Source: Linderina pennispora
Lineage: Eukaryota > Kickxellomycota > Kickxellomycetes > Kickxellales > Kickxellaceae
Direction: 5' to 3'
NCBI RefSeq assembly: GCF_002104995.1
Contig: NW_024468255.1
Location: 744,001 to 808,000, forward strand
DNA length: 64,000 nucleotides
The notes under the pieces are model-generated. The model saw only the letters and a list, made by a program, of their open reading frames with translations, made no database searches and had not been told where the DNA came from. The translations under genes and the position numbers were made by a program. This document shows positions 20,068 to 31,501 of this stretch, piece after piece (within the stretch, counting starts at the first letter, position 1; each line of letters starts with the position of its first letter).

Positions 20068-22101
20068 ATTGTCGTTACTGAAACTAGCAAAAAAGAGAGA
20101 AATATATAAAGGTGTAAGAAATTGAAAGGGGTCGATTGGAAACAAGGGAGGGGAAAAGGGGAAAAGGCTGTAGAAGGGCGGGAAAGCGAACGGAAAGAGG
20201 GGATAAAGAGGCTCGATATTAATAATAGTCGTGCGGCGGCCTTTGTGCGCTCTTCGGCCTTGGCGTTCGAGGTTCCAAATCACTGCTCCACACTGGCCGG
20301 ATCAGCAGATCACCGCCTTCCTTGATGGACCCTAGGCTTGAGAGTGCACAAGGCAGCAACCGTCCTCGCCTGCCACGACTTTGCGAGTGTACATACAGCC
20401 TGCCGTGCAGACCAGCGATACAGGCTTCGTTGTACAGTCTGATTTACTATCCAGCGAGTTCCCAGACCGAAATCATGTGAGAAATGCGCTTTTAATAGGA
20501 GCTGTGAGCGCGGTGTGACCTTATCGACACACAAGTGTTCGTCACAGCGCAGACGCGAACTAAAAGGATGCAAAGAGAGGATTAAGCATATACTTTGACT
20601 TGCAGAGAGCGGACTGCAAACAGCGGCCGTACCCGCATCACAACAGACCATGGCAGGCATAAGTGAATAAGGCAAAAGCATCGCTGCCAATGAGATGTAC
20701 AACTTCACACACATTGGCATACTGGCGGATGCGTATCAGCCGACCGAGGTGTTATCAAGCCCCGCTTTGAATGCCCTGTGCCCCCAGAATTGGCTCACCA
20801 ATAGCTGCGGATGGGCAGCTCCGCCGAATGCTGATCAGGTAATCCACAAGCGATGGTGCGGATACTCTGAACTCCACGCTTTCAGACAGCCTAGCACTAC
20901 ACCTGTGCGCTGGGAACCTTGAAATGTCGACCGAAAGGTATTGCAACATCGCGTGGCTTTTTTCTTTACCGTCGGGATCCACACGCAACAACTGACCAAG
21001 CAATGCACTTCTGCCGTTCCCTTGCCCTCCCCGATTCCAGCCCCATTCTTGGGGCTACCCAGAGCCATGTAAAAAGCAAAGTATCCTGCGCACACTATAT
21101 CAGGGCATGTCTACATTTGACATTAGACTCGTCATATGAATAGTGCTGCAATTGTTCCGAGCCCGCTTTTGGATGAGCGTCTTATCCTCGTCATTTGACT
21201 CCCCCAAAACGCTACATGCTCGACGGAGTAGGGGGAGGCGGGTGGGTTGGCGCTGTACGTAGACATGACCCGGGATGGACTATTGCTGGCGCTGCTCTTG
21301 ACGCAGGGCGCTGCTTCGTGGAGCGCGCGCGTGGAGACCTGAGGACAAAAGAAAAAGGTGGAATAGAGTGGCATGGCCAGCAATAGTGGGTATCCGCTGT
21401 GCGCTGGGCCAGATCCCGGCTCTCCTAACAATACCCACAAAGCGCAGGGGCGTTGTCCAAAACAAGAAGGAACCAGGTATGCTTGCCCAGGTTTCCCCCT
21501 GCCGTTCACAAAAATGCGAACATCACTTTTATTTTCGGCCAGCACCCTCAGGAAATAGGCCACCAAAGTTTTTGTTAATAAAAACGCGACCAAGCTCGCG
21601 CCATCCATCCCTCCCAGCTACTGCAATTATAATTTTTCTCCTTTTTCTTTTCTGTCAATAGCCATCACCCTTCACAAAAAGGCGCTTCTTGTGGACCACT
21701 CCCCTTTTCCTCTTCATACTCTTTTATTCTCTGTATCATTCTTTTAATATCCCTCTTATTTCCCTAGACGCACAAACACATATAGGCTCTTTTCAGACGT
21801 GAGCTTGCTGGACTAGTGGTTATTGTTACACAGTCCCAAACTAGAAAGCAAACCGAGGCCCAGTCGTCACCCAGCACACGACGAATTTCGCACCTGGCCG
21901 CTCCCTACCAGAACCCCCCGCTTCTGCTTGCCATCGGCCGCGTGTATTGTTGGCCGCAGCGAGGTACGCATCCCGGCTTCCCCGTTACTCGGCTATATTG
22001 GCGTACAAAACATCCCCTCTAACCCCCGTTGTTCGCAGTTGCTTTTATGTAGAGAAAACGATCGCCCAGGGGAACGCACAAACAACAGAATCGGAACTAG
22101 C
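20068..22101. other. Gene-poor region upstream of the LIM gene
   Basis: About 2 kb. Several 60-160 codon frames overlap on both strands without recognisable motifs. The part from 21600 to 21790 is pyrimidine-rich, as expected of a fungal 5' leader or promoter for the gene starting at 22102. No RNA gene seen. Confidence 0.45.
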
Positions 22102-25100
22102 ATGAAGGAGACCCGCCCTTCGCCGTTCAAATACGACATTCGTGTTACAGGCGATCTGTATGTCGACAAAGACGACCATGCCACCTCTACAAAGGTGTCT
22201 GTGAAGGTAACGTACATGTGCTTTAACTTTGCGCTCCACTGGCAGCTGTACTATTTCAAACGCCGACCGTCCTACTATACGTTGCCAGATGCACATCAGA
22301 GATGTCTACTTGCACCTCGCTCGCCCCTGTTGACTTTCACGGGAATTTTTGTGCGTACCTGAGAGGATCCACTGTGCATAGGCTGCCTTCTTTCAGATGG
22401 AACCTGCCCAAGCCTTACCCTTCCCTTCCCTGAGGCTTGCCCAGAAAGCGACCGTTGCAGCAGAGCCTTTCTTTATGTGGCAGACAGACTAGCGAGCTTG
22501 GACGAGCCTTGGTGCAGGAACCAGTATATTGAGACCGACATGCATCTGGCGCATGTATAGTGCGTTCTGACTGGCACTCATGGGCCAGAATTTAACGTTG
22601 CAAATCGCCTGCGAACAGTGAACAATCTTTTGCATGCCACAAGGATTGACTTTTTCGAATAGCCGTGTTGCGCTTGGCTCCATCATGTCAATGTCGCCGT
22701 TCTATTCGCACCAGAGAAAAGATAGACCCGGGGCGGCCAATATGCGAGTGGACCCCTACTATTGCTTGTCTTGTATGCCACCCTCGCCATCATCCCCCAA
22801 AACGTCGTCCCACATTTTCCTGGTTATGTTGTCTTTATGGTCAGCAACATAAGCTGTCGATCCATGTAGGCGGGGCCGTGATTTTCAGTCCCGCTGCAGC
22901 TCTCTGCGCACCCACTATAGCTATGACCGATACACATTGGTGTAGAGCGTCTGGCGTTCGCAGTTGCACTGAGAGCAGCAGCGATCTGTCGCAAAATGGC
23001 TCACTGGATTCATGGTCGCAGCACCTTCCTCGCTGCCTGTGGTCTCCAAAGCCCACACGCTGTTGCATAATTGGATGCTCAGCACGCAGTAAAAATATGC
23101 CGCAGATGCGGCCTGACTGTACTGCCAAATACTAAAAGGACAGCGGCTACCGCTATTCCAACCCTGGGCTGTTGGGCCATAATGAATGCCAACTGTAGAT
23201 TCGTGGGAATGAAGATGGAGATGTTGTTGTCGAGCAGGACGACGCGCGGAGTCTCTCTTCGCCGACGCCTAGCGAGGAGGAGGACGGTGTTGTAGCCCGG
23301 AAGCCGCAGTTTACGCATACGCAGGGCAAGGACGGCGTTTTGCAGCTGCACATCAAGGCGCTGCCGATGAAAAAGATCAGCAAGCAAAAGCCGGCGCTGC
23401 TGCCTGCTCCAACGGAGTCCATATCTGGCGGCGGCGGAAGCATTACTGTCGAATCCCCGAGCCCATCCCCCACCAGGCTCAAGGCAGCGAGCTCGTTTGG
23501 TGGTTTCTCGCAACAGCAGCAGCAGCAGCCGCAGCCCAGCCGGGCTACTACGCGCCTGAGCGAGTACAGCCGGGTACGTGCGTTCTCAGTCGACCCGAGC
23601 ATTGTGGAAATTACGCCGGCGTTCGAAGGTGATACAGAAAGCGAGCGCACTGACAGTGTGATGGATTCATCGATGCCGGTGCTGGTGGGTGGTGGAGCAC
23701 GGTTCCGTCCGCGCAGCTCCACCTTCAGCGCCGTGACGACCGAGGACAAATGCACGATGACGACTTTCCGCGGCTACCCGGAAGAGCTGGCTCGTGCAGC
23801 CAGCAGCACCCCCACCGGCAGAGCGTCGGTTGCGCAGTCCGTGAGCAGGGCATCAACATTCTCTGCCCCTTTGAACGAGAGGTCACCAAGCCCTGCACTA
23901 TCAACAGCCTCATCTGTGCTGCGTGGTGGCGGCGGCGGCGGTGCTGCAACTCCCCAGAGTGAACCGCGGCGGTCTGGGACCGACCACGATGTTTTCTCTG
24001 CATTCAACGGACCGCCTGTGGCGCCACCTGAGGGCCAGGTTGGCAGCTCGGCAAGACCGCGATCTATGTCACGCCAGCCACTGCGTCCGCGCACGTCGGC
24101 CAAGGACAAGATCAACTACCGCGAGCGCGCCGAAGCGCTCCTGACCCAGTATTTTCCGCCAGAGGTGCTGGCAAAGTACCTCGATGAGCTGCGGCGGCGA
24201 CACCGGTTCATGGGACCAGGCGGCATTCCGGCAAGCGAGCTGGCGCAGTACCTAGACGACACGACGTCGGATGCGGAGCTGAAGGAGCAGCTGCGGGCGA
24301 GCTTTGAGGAGCTTGTGCGGGCCCCAGCATCTGGCAACTCGTCAGACTACGAGCAATCGGCAACCAGCAGCCAGCGCAACTACTTGAGCATCCGTGATAC
24401 CGAGCTTATTGACGCGCTGGACCGCACAAGCATGAGCCCCGCACCAAAGAGTGAGCGCTCGTGTGCGCCATCGAGCATCCTGGTCGGCGGCGGTATGTCC
24501 ATGGATATGACGGATGCGAGTGAGACTGCATCGTCGCATGATCAGAGGCACTACGATACTATTCGGACTGAGGGTGTCAGTGTTGCAGCGTCGGTGAAAC
24601 CTGTCGAGAGTGAGAAGGGGAGTCCTGCGCTCAAGCCGCTCCAGACACGACCAGAGTCTGCCAAGTCGATGAAATCAGTGAAGTCGGTGAAATCAGCTCT
24701 ATCTGTGAAGTCGGCAAAATCGGCTCTATCTGTGAAATCGACAAAATCGGCTCTGTCCACCCGTGAGCCACAGCAGGAGGAGATGCCGGTGATGCTGGCA
24801 TCGTCGCGTGCTAGCCCAGAGCCTGTACTGGCTCCAGAGCCTATTCAGACCAAGCCGGAACCGTCCAGCGAGGCACCGCGGTCCCAAAAGCCGACACAGC
24901 AACCTCACCAGCAGCCACGCCAGCAGCCACGCCAGCAAACTGGCAATGGCCCATCGTCTCCACGCCCAGGACCGCCACCGCGCCAGGCAGGCCCGCCACC
25001 GCGCCAGTCTGGACCGCCACCGCGCCAGTCTGGACCGCCGCCAGGCAGAAACCAACCACCACCTGACAGTGACAAGTTCTGGGAAGAGCCCGAAAAATTC

Positions 25101-28100
25101 AAGCTGCGCAAGCCAAACATGACGCAGGCTTTTACGGTCCTCAAGTCGCAGCCCATCTTTGTGCGCAACATGCCGAGTGCCAGCTTTGACTTCAAGTCGC
25201 CGTTCAGCGGTCGCTACAATGCACCCATGTCGCCTGAACCGGAACCGGAGCCCAGCCGCGGCAAATTCAACGAGCGGCACCCAGCCGAGGCCAAGGTTGC
25301 CAAGGCAGTCAGCGAGCTGGAGGAAGTGCTCCGGCGCACTGAGGCTGCCACCCGCCAAAAGATCGAGGAGGATTTGCAGAGTTCGTCAGGATACGCGTCG
25401 TCGCACCATCGGCACAGCAGCCCGGCACCCTCACGCAAGTCACGGTATAGCCATGCCATGTCCGATGAGGGCATCGTCAACGACAACGAGTCAGTGATCT
25501 CCCATGATTCGCTGGTCGGGGGCGGTGCAAGCGTAGCTGCTGGGTCGGCACGGTCTGCTAGTGTCATGACCCGTGTGTCTGCACTTAGCAACAAGGGCAA
25601 TGACAAGCAGTCTGAGGCTGGCAGTCGGTACAATGGAACAAACACCACTGTCCGCACTGAGGAGCTGCTCCGCAAGGGTATGGACTATGAGGACCATGCG
25701 ATGGAGGATGAGGAAGATGAGGCAGTGGTTCCAGTGGAGCCTGTGGTGCGGAATGACTCGGCAGTTAGCCTGCCGATGAACCTGGATGACATGCCGCCGG
25801 AGCTTGCTTCCGTGATCCGGCGCACAGGTGGTCTCGACAACACGAAGCTGCGCCGCACAGCGACACCTGCCAGCGACCGCAACAGCAACACCCCGCTGCC
25901 TGAGGATGACCGCCAGTCCACCAGATCAGCGGCCTCGGCGACCAGCAAGGCGATGCCGAACCAGAGCCTGACTGAGCTCGACATTGTGATGGGCCGCACG
26001 GGCCAGGCAAGCCGTAGCAGCATCGTTAGTTCGCAGGCCAGCGTCCTGCGCGGTGGTAGCGGTAGCACCCCGGTGGTCCCCAACGACAGCGAAGGCGAGC
26101 TATCAGCTGTAATGCGCCGCACACAGGCGGTCTCACCAGCGCCTAGCACTGCACGCGGCAGCGCCAAGTCGCCGGTTGTGGCCAACGAAAGCGACGACGA
26201 GTTGGCTGCAGTCATGCGTCGCACGCACGGATTTGCACCGCCCGCCAGCAGCTACGAGCCGTCGGTTGTGTCTAGTCGCGACCTGGAGTCACGCGTTAGT
26301 GAGCGCAAGTCACCAGTACCCTCGGAAGGCAGTAGCTTGAAACCTGATTACGGATACCCGGCGAGGAACCGCACACCGTCGGCTGCTTCCACCCATGCCC
26401 CGCGTCAGCAGCAATCACCATCTCGGAGCCCGGCTGCGTCGCCGGTGCCGTCGGCTGCTTCGCCTCGGTCAGTCCATAGTGGCTACGCATCGTCCCCGCT
26501 GCGTGGCCCCGTGTACCAGCCGTCTGAGCGCAGTGTTAGGTCGCCTGGGTATCAGCCATCGGAGCACGGTGTCCCGCCTCCGATGCAGCAAGGCCGTGCT
26601 GTGCCAGTTACACCCGATATCGACCCCAGCGAGTACCAGCGGGAGAGCGATTATCAGGACGCAGAGTACCCCGAGGATGGGTCGCAGGCACGGTCGCCTA
26701 GCCCGCAGTTCCCGAAGCCGCCGACGCCTATTTTCGGGCGGTTCCCGTCGCCACCGCCCTACATCAAGAACCGCGGCAAGACCCAGCAGCAGATGGAGAA
26801 CGAGGAGGAGGAACGCCGGCAGCAAGAGATGGAGCAGCAAGAGATGGAGCAGCAAGAGATGGAGCAGCAGTACCAGAATGGCCCACCGCCTGCCCAGCAG
26901 CAGAGCAGGCCGCAGTCGTACTATGCTCCTAGCAGGGCATCGAGCCATGCGCAATCACAGCCGCGCCGCAGCTCGGTCGCTGGATCGGTGGCAGCATCTG
27001 TGGCACCCAGCCGGCAGGGCAAACCAACGCAGGGGTCAGAGTTTGGCAGCCAGAGCACACTGATGTCGGCCAACGTGCGTGACGATTTCCAGCTGCCCAA
27101 AGTCATCGAGGAGGACATTGACTCGCTGGCATCCTACCCGAGCTCGAACCGTGGCACCAGCCCCAACTTGGTTGGTGGTGGGCGGGGCAGCAACCCGAAC
27201 GAGCCATCCACCCTGCGCGGGGGTGGAGGCATTAGAGCCGTGATGAGCCAGAGCGATATGGATATCCTGCGGCATGGCCCGCCTGCACGCCCTCTGTCGA
27301 CGGCCTCGCATGGCGGCAAGGCGCACTCGTGTGATGGTGGGTGCTGTGGCGTGTGCGGTAAGGGTGTGACCGACACAGATGCTGTGGTGCGTCCACTAGT
27401 GATGCACGCCAGCTGCCTCAAGTGCGAGGCATGCGGATGCGCACTGACCACGTCGTCATTCCACGCAATCGAGGGGCATGTGTATTGCGAGCAGCACTTT
27501 GAAAAGTTCTTCCCGTCAGCAAAGATGCAGGGCAAGGGCGTGGCCATTCCACCCAGTGCGCTGTCAGACGAGAAGTACCGCGACATGAACCGGCTCATCA
27601 TGGAGTCGTTCACATCTGTCGATGACTTTTTGCAGCACATGCGCATGCAGCGCAAGGCCAATGGCGAGGCCAGCAACGGCGAGCTGGCGCTGTGCAAGGC
27701 CGACCCAGCCCAGGTGGCACGGGCTGGCGATATCGACCTGGACCGCCAGACGCACTTTGAGCGCGAGCATGTGACATCGCCATCCGGAACTCCATACATC
27801 CGCGAGCGCGTGATCGACAAGAAGACCAAGACCAAGGTCCTGGAGAAGCGCTATCCCGTGGCTGCCAACTCTAGCGAGGCTAGGAATGCCACACCACAGC
27901 AGTCGACGCTGATGGGTGGTGGTGGTCGGCCACAGGTGGTACCGTCGCGCGTAGAGGCTGCACGGCCACGCGCTGAGTCGTCAGCGTCGCGACCTGAGTC
28001 GTCGCTACTGAACGACACCATGGATGTCAATGGCTGGGATCAGCCTGTTTGCCCCGTGTGTTCCCGTGTCGTCTATGTCTATGACCGCGTCACACACGAG

Positions 28101-29144
28101 GGCTACGGCTACCACAAGGCATGCATGCGATGCCGCCAATGCTCGCAGGTGGTGCCGTCGGCTACAGCAGTTCGCATCAAGGGAGCAATTTACTGCAAAA
28201 AGCATGGCGGAGAGCTGATGCGGCGCCGCAGCATCCTTATGCGCAAGAAGAGCACTATGGGCAGGCGCACGCGAAACCCGCGTCGTCGTGGCGGTGTCTC
28301 GCGTGAACGCTTTAGCACTGATGACACGCCTGCTGTGCCAGCACTGCCGCCGATGCCGATGATGGCCAAGACCAGCAGTGACTTGCCTGTGCCGCAGATG
28401 CCCGCGGCCAAGGAGCAGCCGAAGCGTGTGTCGACTGCCCTGCGCAACTTCCTGGAAGCTGCTGCCGAGCAGATCGAGAACCAGTCGCTGATGCCTGTGA
28501 CGCCGGAGCCCGACGCCAAGCATGTACTTCCGGAGGTTGATGCCCATGCTATGAAGCGCCAGGAGCCTGAACCGCGGCCTCTGCCTGTGCCCAAATCACG
28601 CCCGCACAATGTGCGCACTGGCGGCAACACGCAGCAGCCGTCATACATCCCGATGCCGCCCATGCAGCAGAAGCCAATGGCGCCATCCAGCCCGCGCTCG
28701 CCGCTGTCGCCCACTGCGGGGCAGCTGCGCTCGAACAGCGTGTTTTCAGGATCGCACGAGTCGACGTACGATGCCGATGTCGTCAACGCACTGCGCCAGG
28801 AGGCCCAGCGCCAGATCAATACCAGCTCGTCTAACATGGGTCTGTCGTCGGGCAAGCCACCCAATGTGCCGCGTATGCTGACACCCCGTGGGCCATCACT
28901 TGCTGACAACTTGCAAAAATATGGTGGCCGGTCGGGCAGGGTCAGCGTTTCGTCGCAGTTTGACCCCTTTGTCGCCAGCCAGGACCTGCTCCACCGCGGC
29001 GTGCAACCGACGAGCCCACGGGCAGGTGCCCACCCGCCAATGGACTTTGCACCAAACAAGCAGCTAGATAACCTGGAGCGCAGGTTCCGGAATGCAAACT
29101 TCCGTCCTCCCTGGTCCGTCAAGCCGCAGTCAGCGTTCAACTAA
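22102..29144 (+). CDS. Giant two-LIM-domain protein, low-complexity scaffold
   Basis: Proposed exons are 22102-22206 (35 codons, starts MKETRPSPFKYDIRV) and 23199-29144, joined in phase 0 by an intron with GTAACG donor and CTGTAG acceptor; total 2016 residues. The exon 2 frame is certain; exon 1 and the 992-bp intron are less so. Two perfect LIM zinc fingers stand near residues 1412-1465 (CGVC...HASC LKC EAC...CEQH) and 1652-1705 (CPVC...HKAC MRC RQC...CKKH), the second followed by a very basic stretch. The remainder is disordered: KS repeats, Pro-rich PPRQ repeats, a QEMEQ repeat, eight or so L-x-GGG motifs and five copies of an ELxxVMRRT-like motif. Known: LIM domains bind actin-linked and polarity partners (Pxl1, Lrg1). 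No GAP, kinase or LD motif is visible, so the function is open. Confidence 0.75.
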
Positions 29145-30837
29145 AAATATTATGACAGTATGTGGCCAGCCCTTTTTCTATGTCACCTTCTGCAATCATT
29201 ACTTTTACTTTTTTCCCCTATTAAAAGATTTTACAGTCCAAAATGTCTGACCGCCCACTAGAACCTTTTTAATTAGTGGAGAAATGCAAGCTCTTTTGAA
29301 CCTCAACGAGTATGCGTGGCTCGCTCTGCAAACTCTTAACAAACAGCACCCTCTTTTGGTCGATGGGTTCAGATCCTAAGGTGACAAATATATGTCTTCA
29401 AAGCACTCGAAACATTGGGCCCAGAACCTTAGTTCTATCAAAGTACCATTCATGTCAGTTCGCATTTTGTAGATGCAGTAGTGTAATAAACAAATCACCC
29501 AACTTCCACATCCCCGGCATTCAAGCTTAGAACCATGGGCTTAAGTCGGTGGTGGCGATAGCAAACTGTTTGCATAGCCCGCAATCGGGCTCATTGGCCT
29601 CGAGAGTGGTTAAAAAAGGAACCATTGGCTTGCTGGCCAGCATATATCCTAAATATAAAAATAGCCCTTCCTGCGTCATCAGGCTTTTTCTAATACCTCA
29701 CCCTCTTCCACACATTCCGATATCTCCACAACCCCCTCCTGTACATTCCGTTACTTAATCTTTGTGGCTGTAAACCGTGGCATGCCTCGGTGCGGGGCTT
29801 GACTCGGTGATGTGCGTCAGCGGCCATTTGATGGATATGTCTGGTTACGCAAGAATCACCTACTCTGGGCAGTGGGATGAAACCCCATTTTTACTCCGCA
29901 ACCTTCCGTTATAAACATCGTTATACTATACCTGCACGCGGGTTGCATTGGGCTCTCTTCGTGAGCACATACCTCCTACTATGCCAGACAGGCAAGACTC
30001 TTGCATGGCTTTGCTACTGACTCTGCTCCTGATGGGTCTGGTGTCACCCAGACTGCAAGCGCCATAAGTTTGGTATGAATATATCCTGTTTACCAACACG
30101 CGAATGTCTTTTGAGTGGGCATATACTTTATCATTGTCAGTAAATAAAAGGAAACACGAAGAGGAGAAATAGGTGTTGAGGCGAGTAAAAGCATAATGAT
30201 CATCCAGCTCTGTACATGACTTGAACCGATTTAAACCTATAGGCTTGTTTAAGATGGGAGGTTGTATGGCCACTTTAATCGCCGGTAGTAAGCGAATACA
30301 TGTTTGTCCAACATATAATCTGGCTGGTATTTGCGGATCATGAATATGCCGATACGATATATTGTACGGTAGTCAGGTAGGCTGCTTATAGACTGAAAAC
30401 CAGCTATTTTGGCGCCGTTCTATTATTCGCTAGAGTTTAAGTTTATACTTGTTAACCTAGGGGATGAGTGGTTGTCAGTTTGGGCCATTGTGAATATGCG
30501 CTTCGGCCTTGCCCATCGTGGTGAAGGGGGACTCCGGATCCCGGATGTCGACAACCGGTGTCATAACTGACGAGAGGGCAATACTATGATATAGAGTAGA
30601 TATAAATGACGCTCAACAAACACCGGATTAATTCCAGTGGGTATATGGGTAAGTATATGCATAATAATGTGTGCACGCACATTTGAGCTTATATGGACTT
30701 GTTTCCAGGATCCACAACAAAAAATGGTGATGGCAATCGGAATCAAATGAGAATGATATATCATAGGTTTATAGATATTTTAATTTTGACAAAGTCAGCA
30801 AGTTGAGCGGTTTCTGTCTCGAAAACAGAGCCTCAAA
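29145..30837. other. AT-rich intergenic region
   Basis: 1.7 kb between the LIM gene and the tRNA gene. No frame with coding character and no structured RNA noticed. T-rich and A-rich tracts are common, unlike the GC-rich genes. Confidence 0.5.
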
Positions 30838-30909
30838 TCCGCAATGGTCCAGTGGCTAGGATCCGACGCTCTCACCGTCGTGGCCGGGGTTCGATTCCCC
30901 GTTGCGGAA
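30838..30909 (+). tRNA. tRNA-Glu (anticodon CTC)
   Basis: 72 nt folding as a complete cloverleaf. The acceptor stem is TCCGCAA with TTGCGGA, the D arm is GTCC/GGAT, and the anticodon stem is CGACG/CGTCG around loop CTCTCAC (anticodon CTC, reads GAG). The T arm is CGGGG-TTCGATT-CCCCG and the discriminator base is A. Internal promoters match: A box region TGGTCCAGTGGCTAGGAT and B box GGTTCGATTCC. A five-T Pol III terminator follows at 30910-30914. No intron. GAG is a heavily used codon in the neighbouring genes. Confidence 0.96.
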
Positions 30910-30914
30910 TTTTT
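30910..30914 (+). terminator. Pol III T-run terminator of tRNA-Glu
   Basis: Five T residues start directly after the discriminator base, as expected for RNA polymerase III termination. Confidence 0.85.
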
Positions 30915-31165
30915 GCCTTTTGCAGCTGTTACCAGAGATCCAGCGGTCGTTTTCACTATTCGATCTTTTTCCCTTGATATTGAGGCCATTTAACGATTTA
31001 TCTAGTAAAAATATCTGAATATTACTCAGAAGAATCTGCAAATTTTATAATAAATACAGGATGTGTCCAATTTTGCAAGCAAAGCACTGTAATCAATGTA
31101 ATTCGTGCCATATTAATTCAGTGCATCGCCACAAATGTTCGAGCATTCTGAAGATATACCTAGAA

Positions 31166-31501
31166 TTAAGTGGTGCATAAAGCCGCACGATGCATATTAT
31201 TACCAGGTATGTTCCACATTGCGTATTCGAAAGACCCAACTTTCTGCATAACCATCAGCGATAACTGCATCATCATGCCCTGCCCCTGGTTCAGCGGCTG
31301 GTTGCGTGACTTCGCGTTTCTTGCAAATGACCTCATGCATGGTATCGCAGTCTCTGGGTCCTTGGCCAGCAACGATGTAGTCAGGCTAAACACCCGCATA
31401 AATCGCTCGTTTTGGTGCAGGTCCTCATGATACTTGTGCACAACCATTTACACATCACCTCTAGAGTCGAAAATGCCAACACAGCAAGGATGCATTCTGC
31501 A
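31166..31501 (-). pseudogene. Decayed TOR kinase-domain fragment
   Basis: The minus strand reads VGIFDSRGDV-stop-MVVHKYHEDL, then HQNERFMRVFSL and SLLAKDPETA. These align without gaps with the kinase N-lobe of the intact TOR gene in this window (VHIYGSDGHTY...KGHDDMRQDERVM and onward), the TAA standing where TOR has Tyr. After ETA about 35 residues are missing. Similarity then resumes with MRSF...QPLN, then MVMQKVGSFEYAM and NIPGNNMHRA, matching TOR ALQKVEGFEYAL and NTPGNDLQRA. The catalytic loop and HIDFGD are absent. HEDL and LMVMQKV are closer to TOR of other organisms than to the local intact gene. A stop, deletions and AT-rich surroundings mark it as a dead remnant. Confidence 0.72.

Noticed and set aside
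20755-21608. Series of minus-strand frames of 80-158 codons between the NDFIP-like and LIM genes
   Set aside because: They overlap in different frames, have no recognisable domain and no consistent splice pairs; a decayed gene is possible but not supportable.
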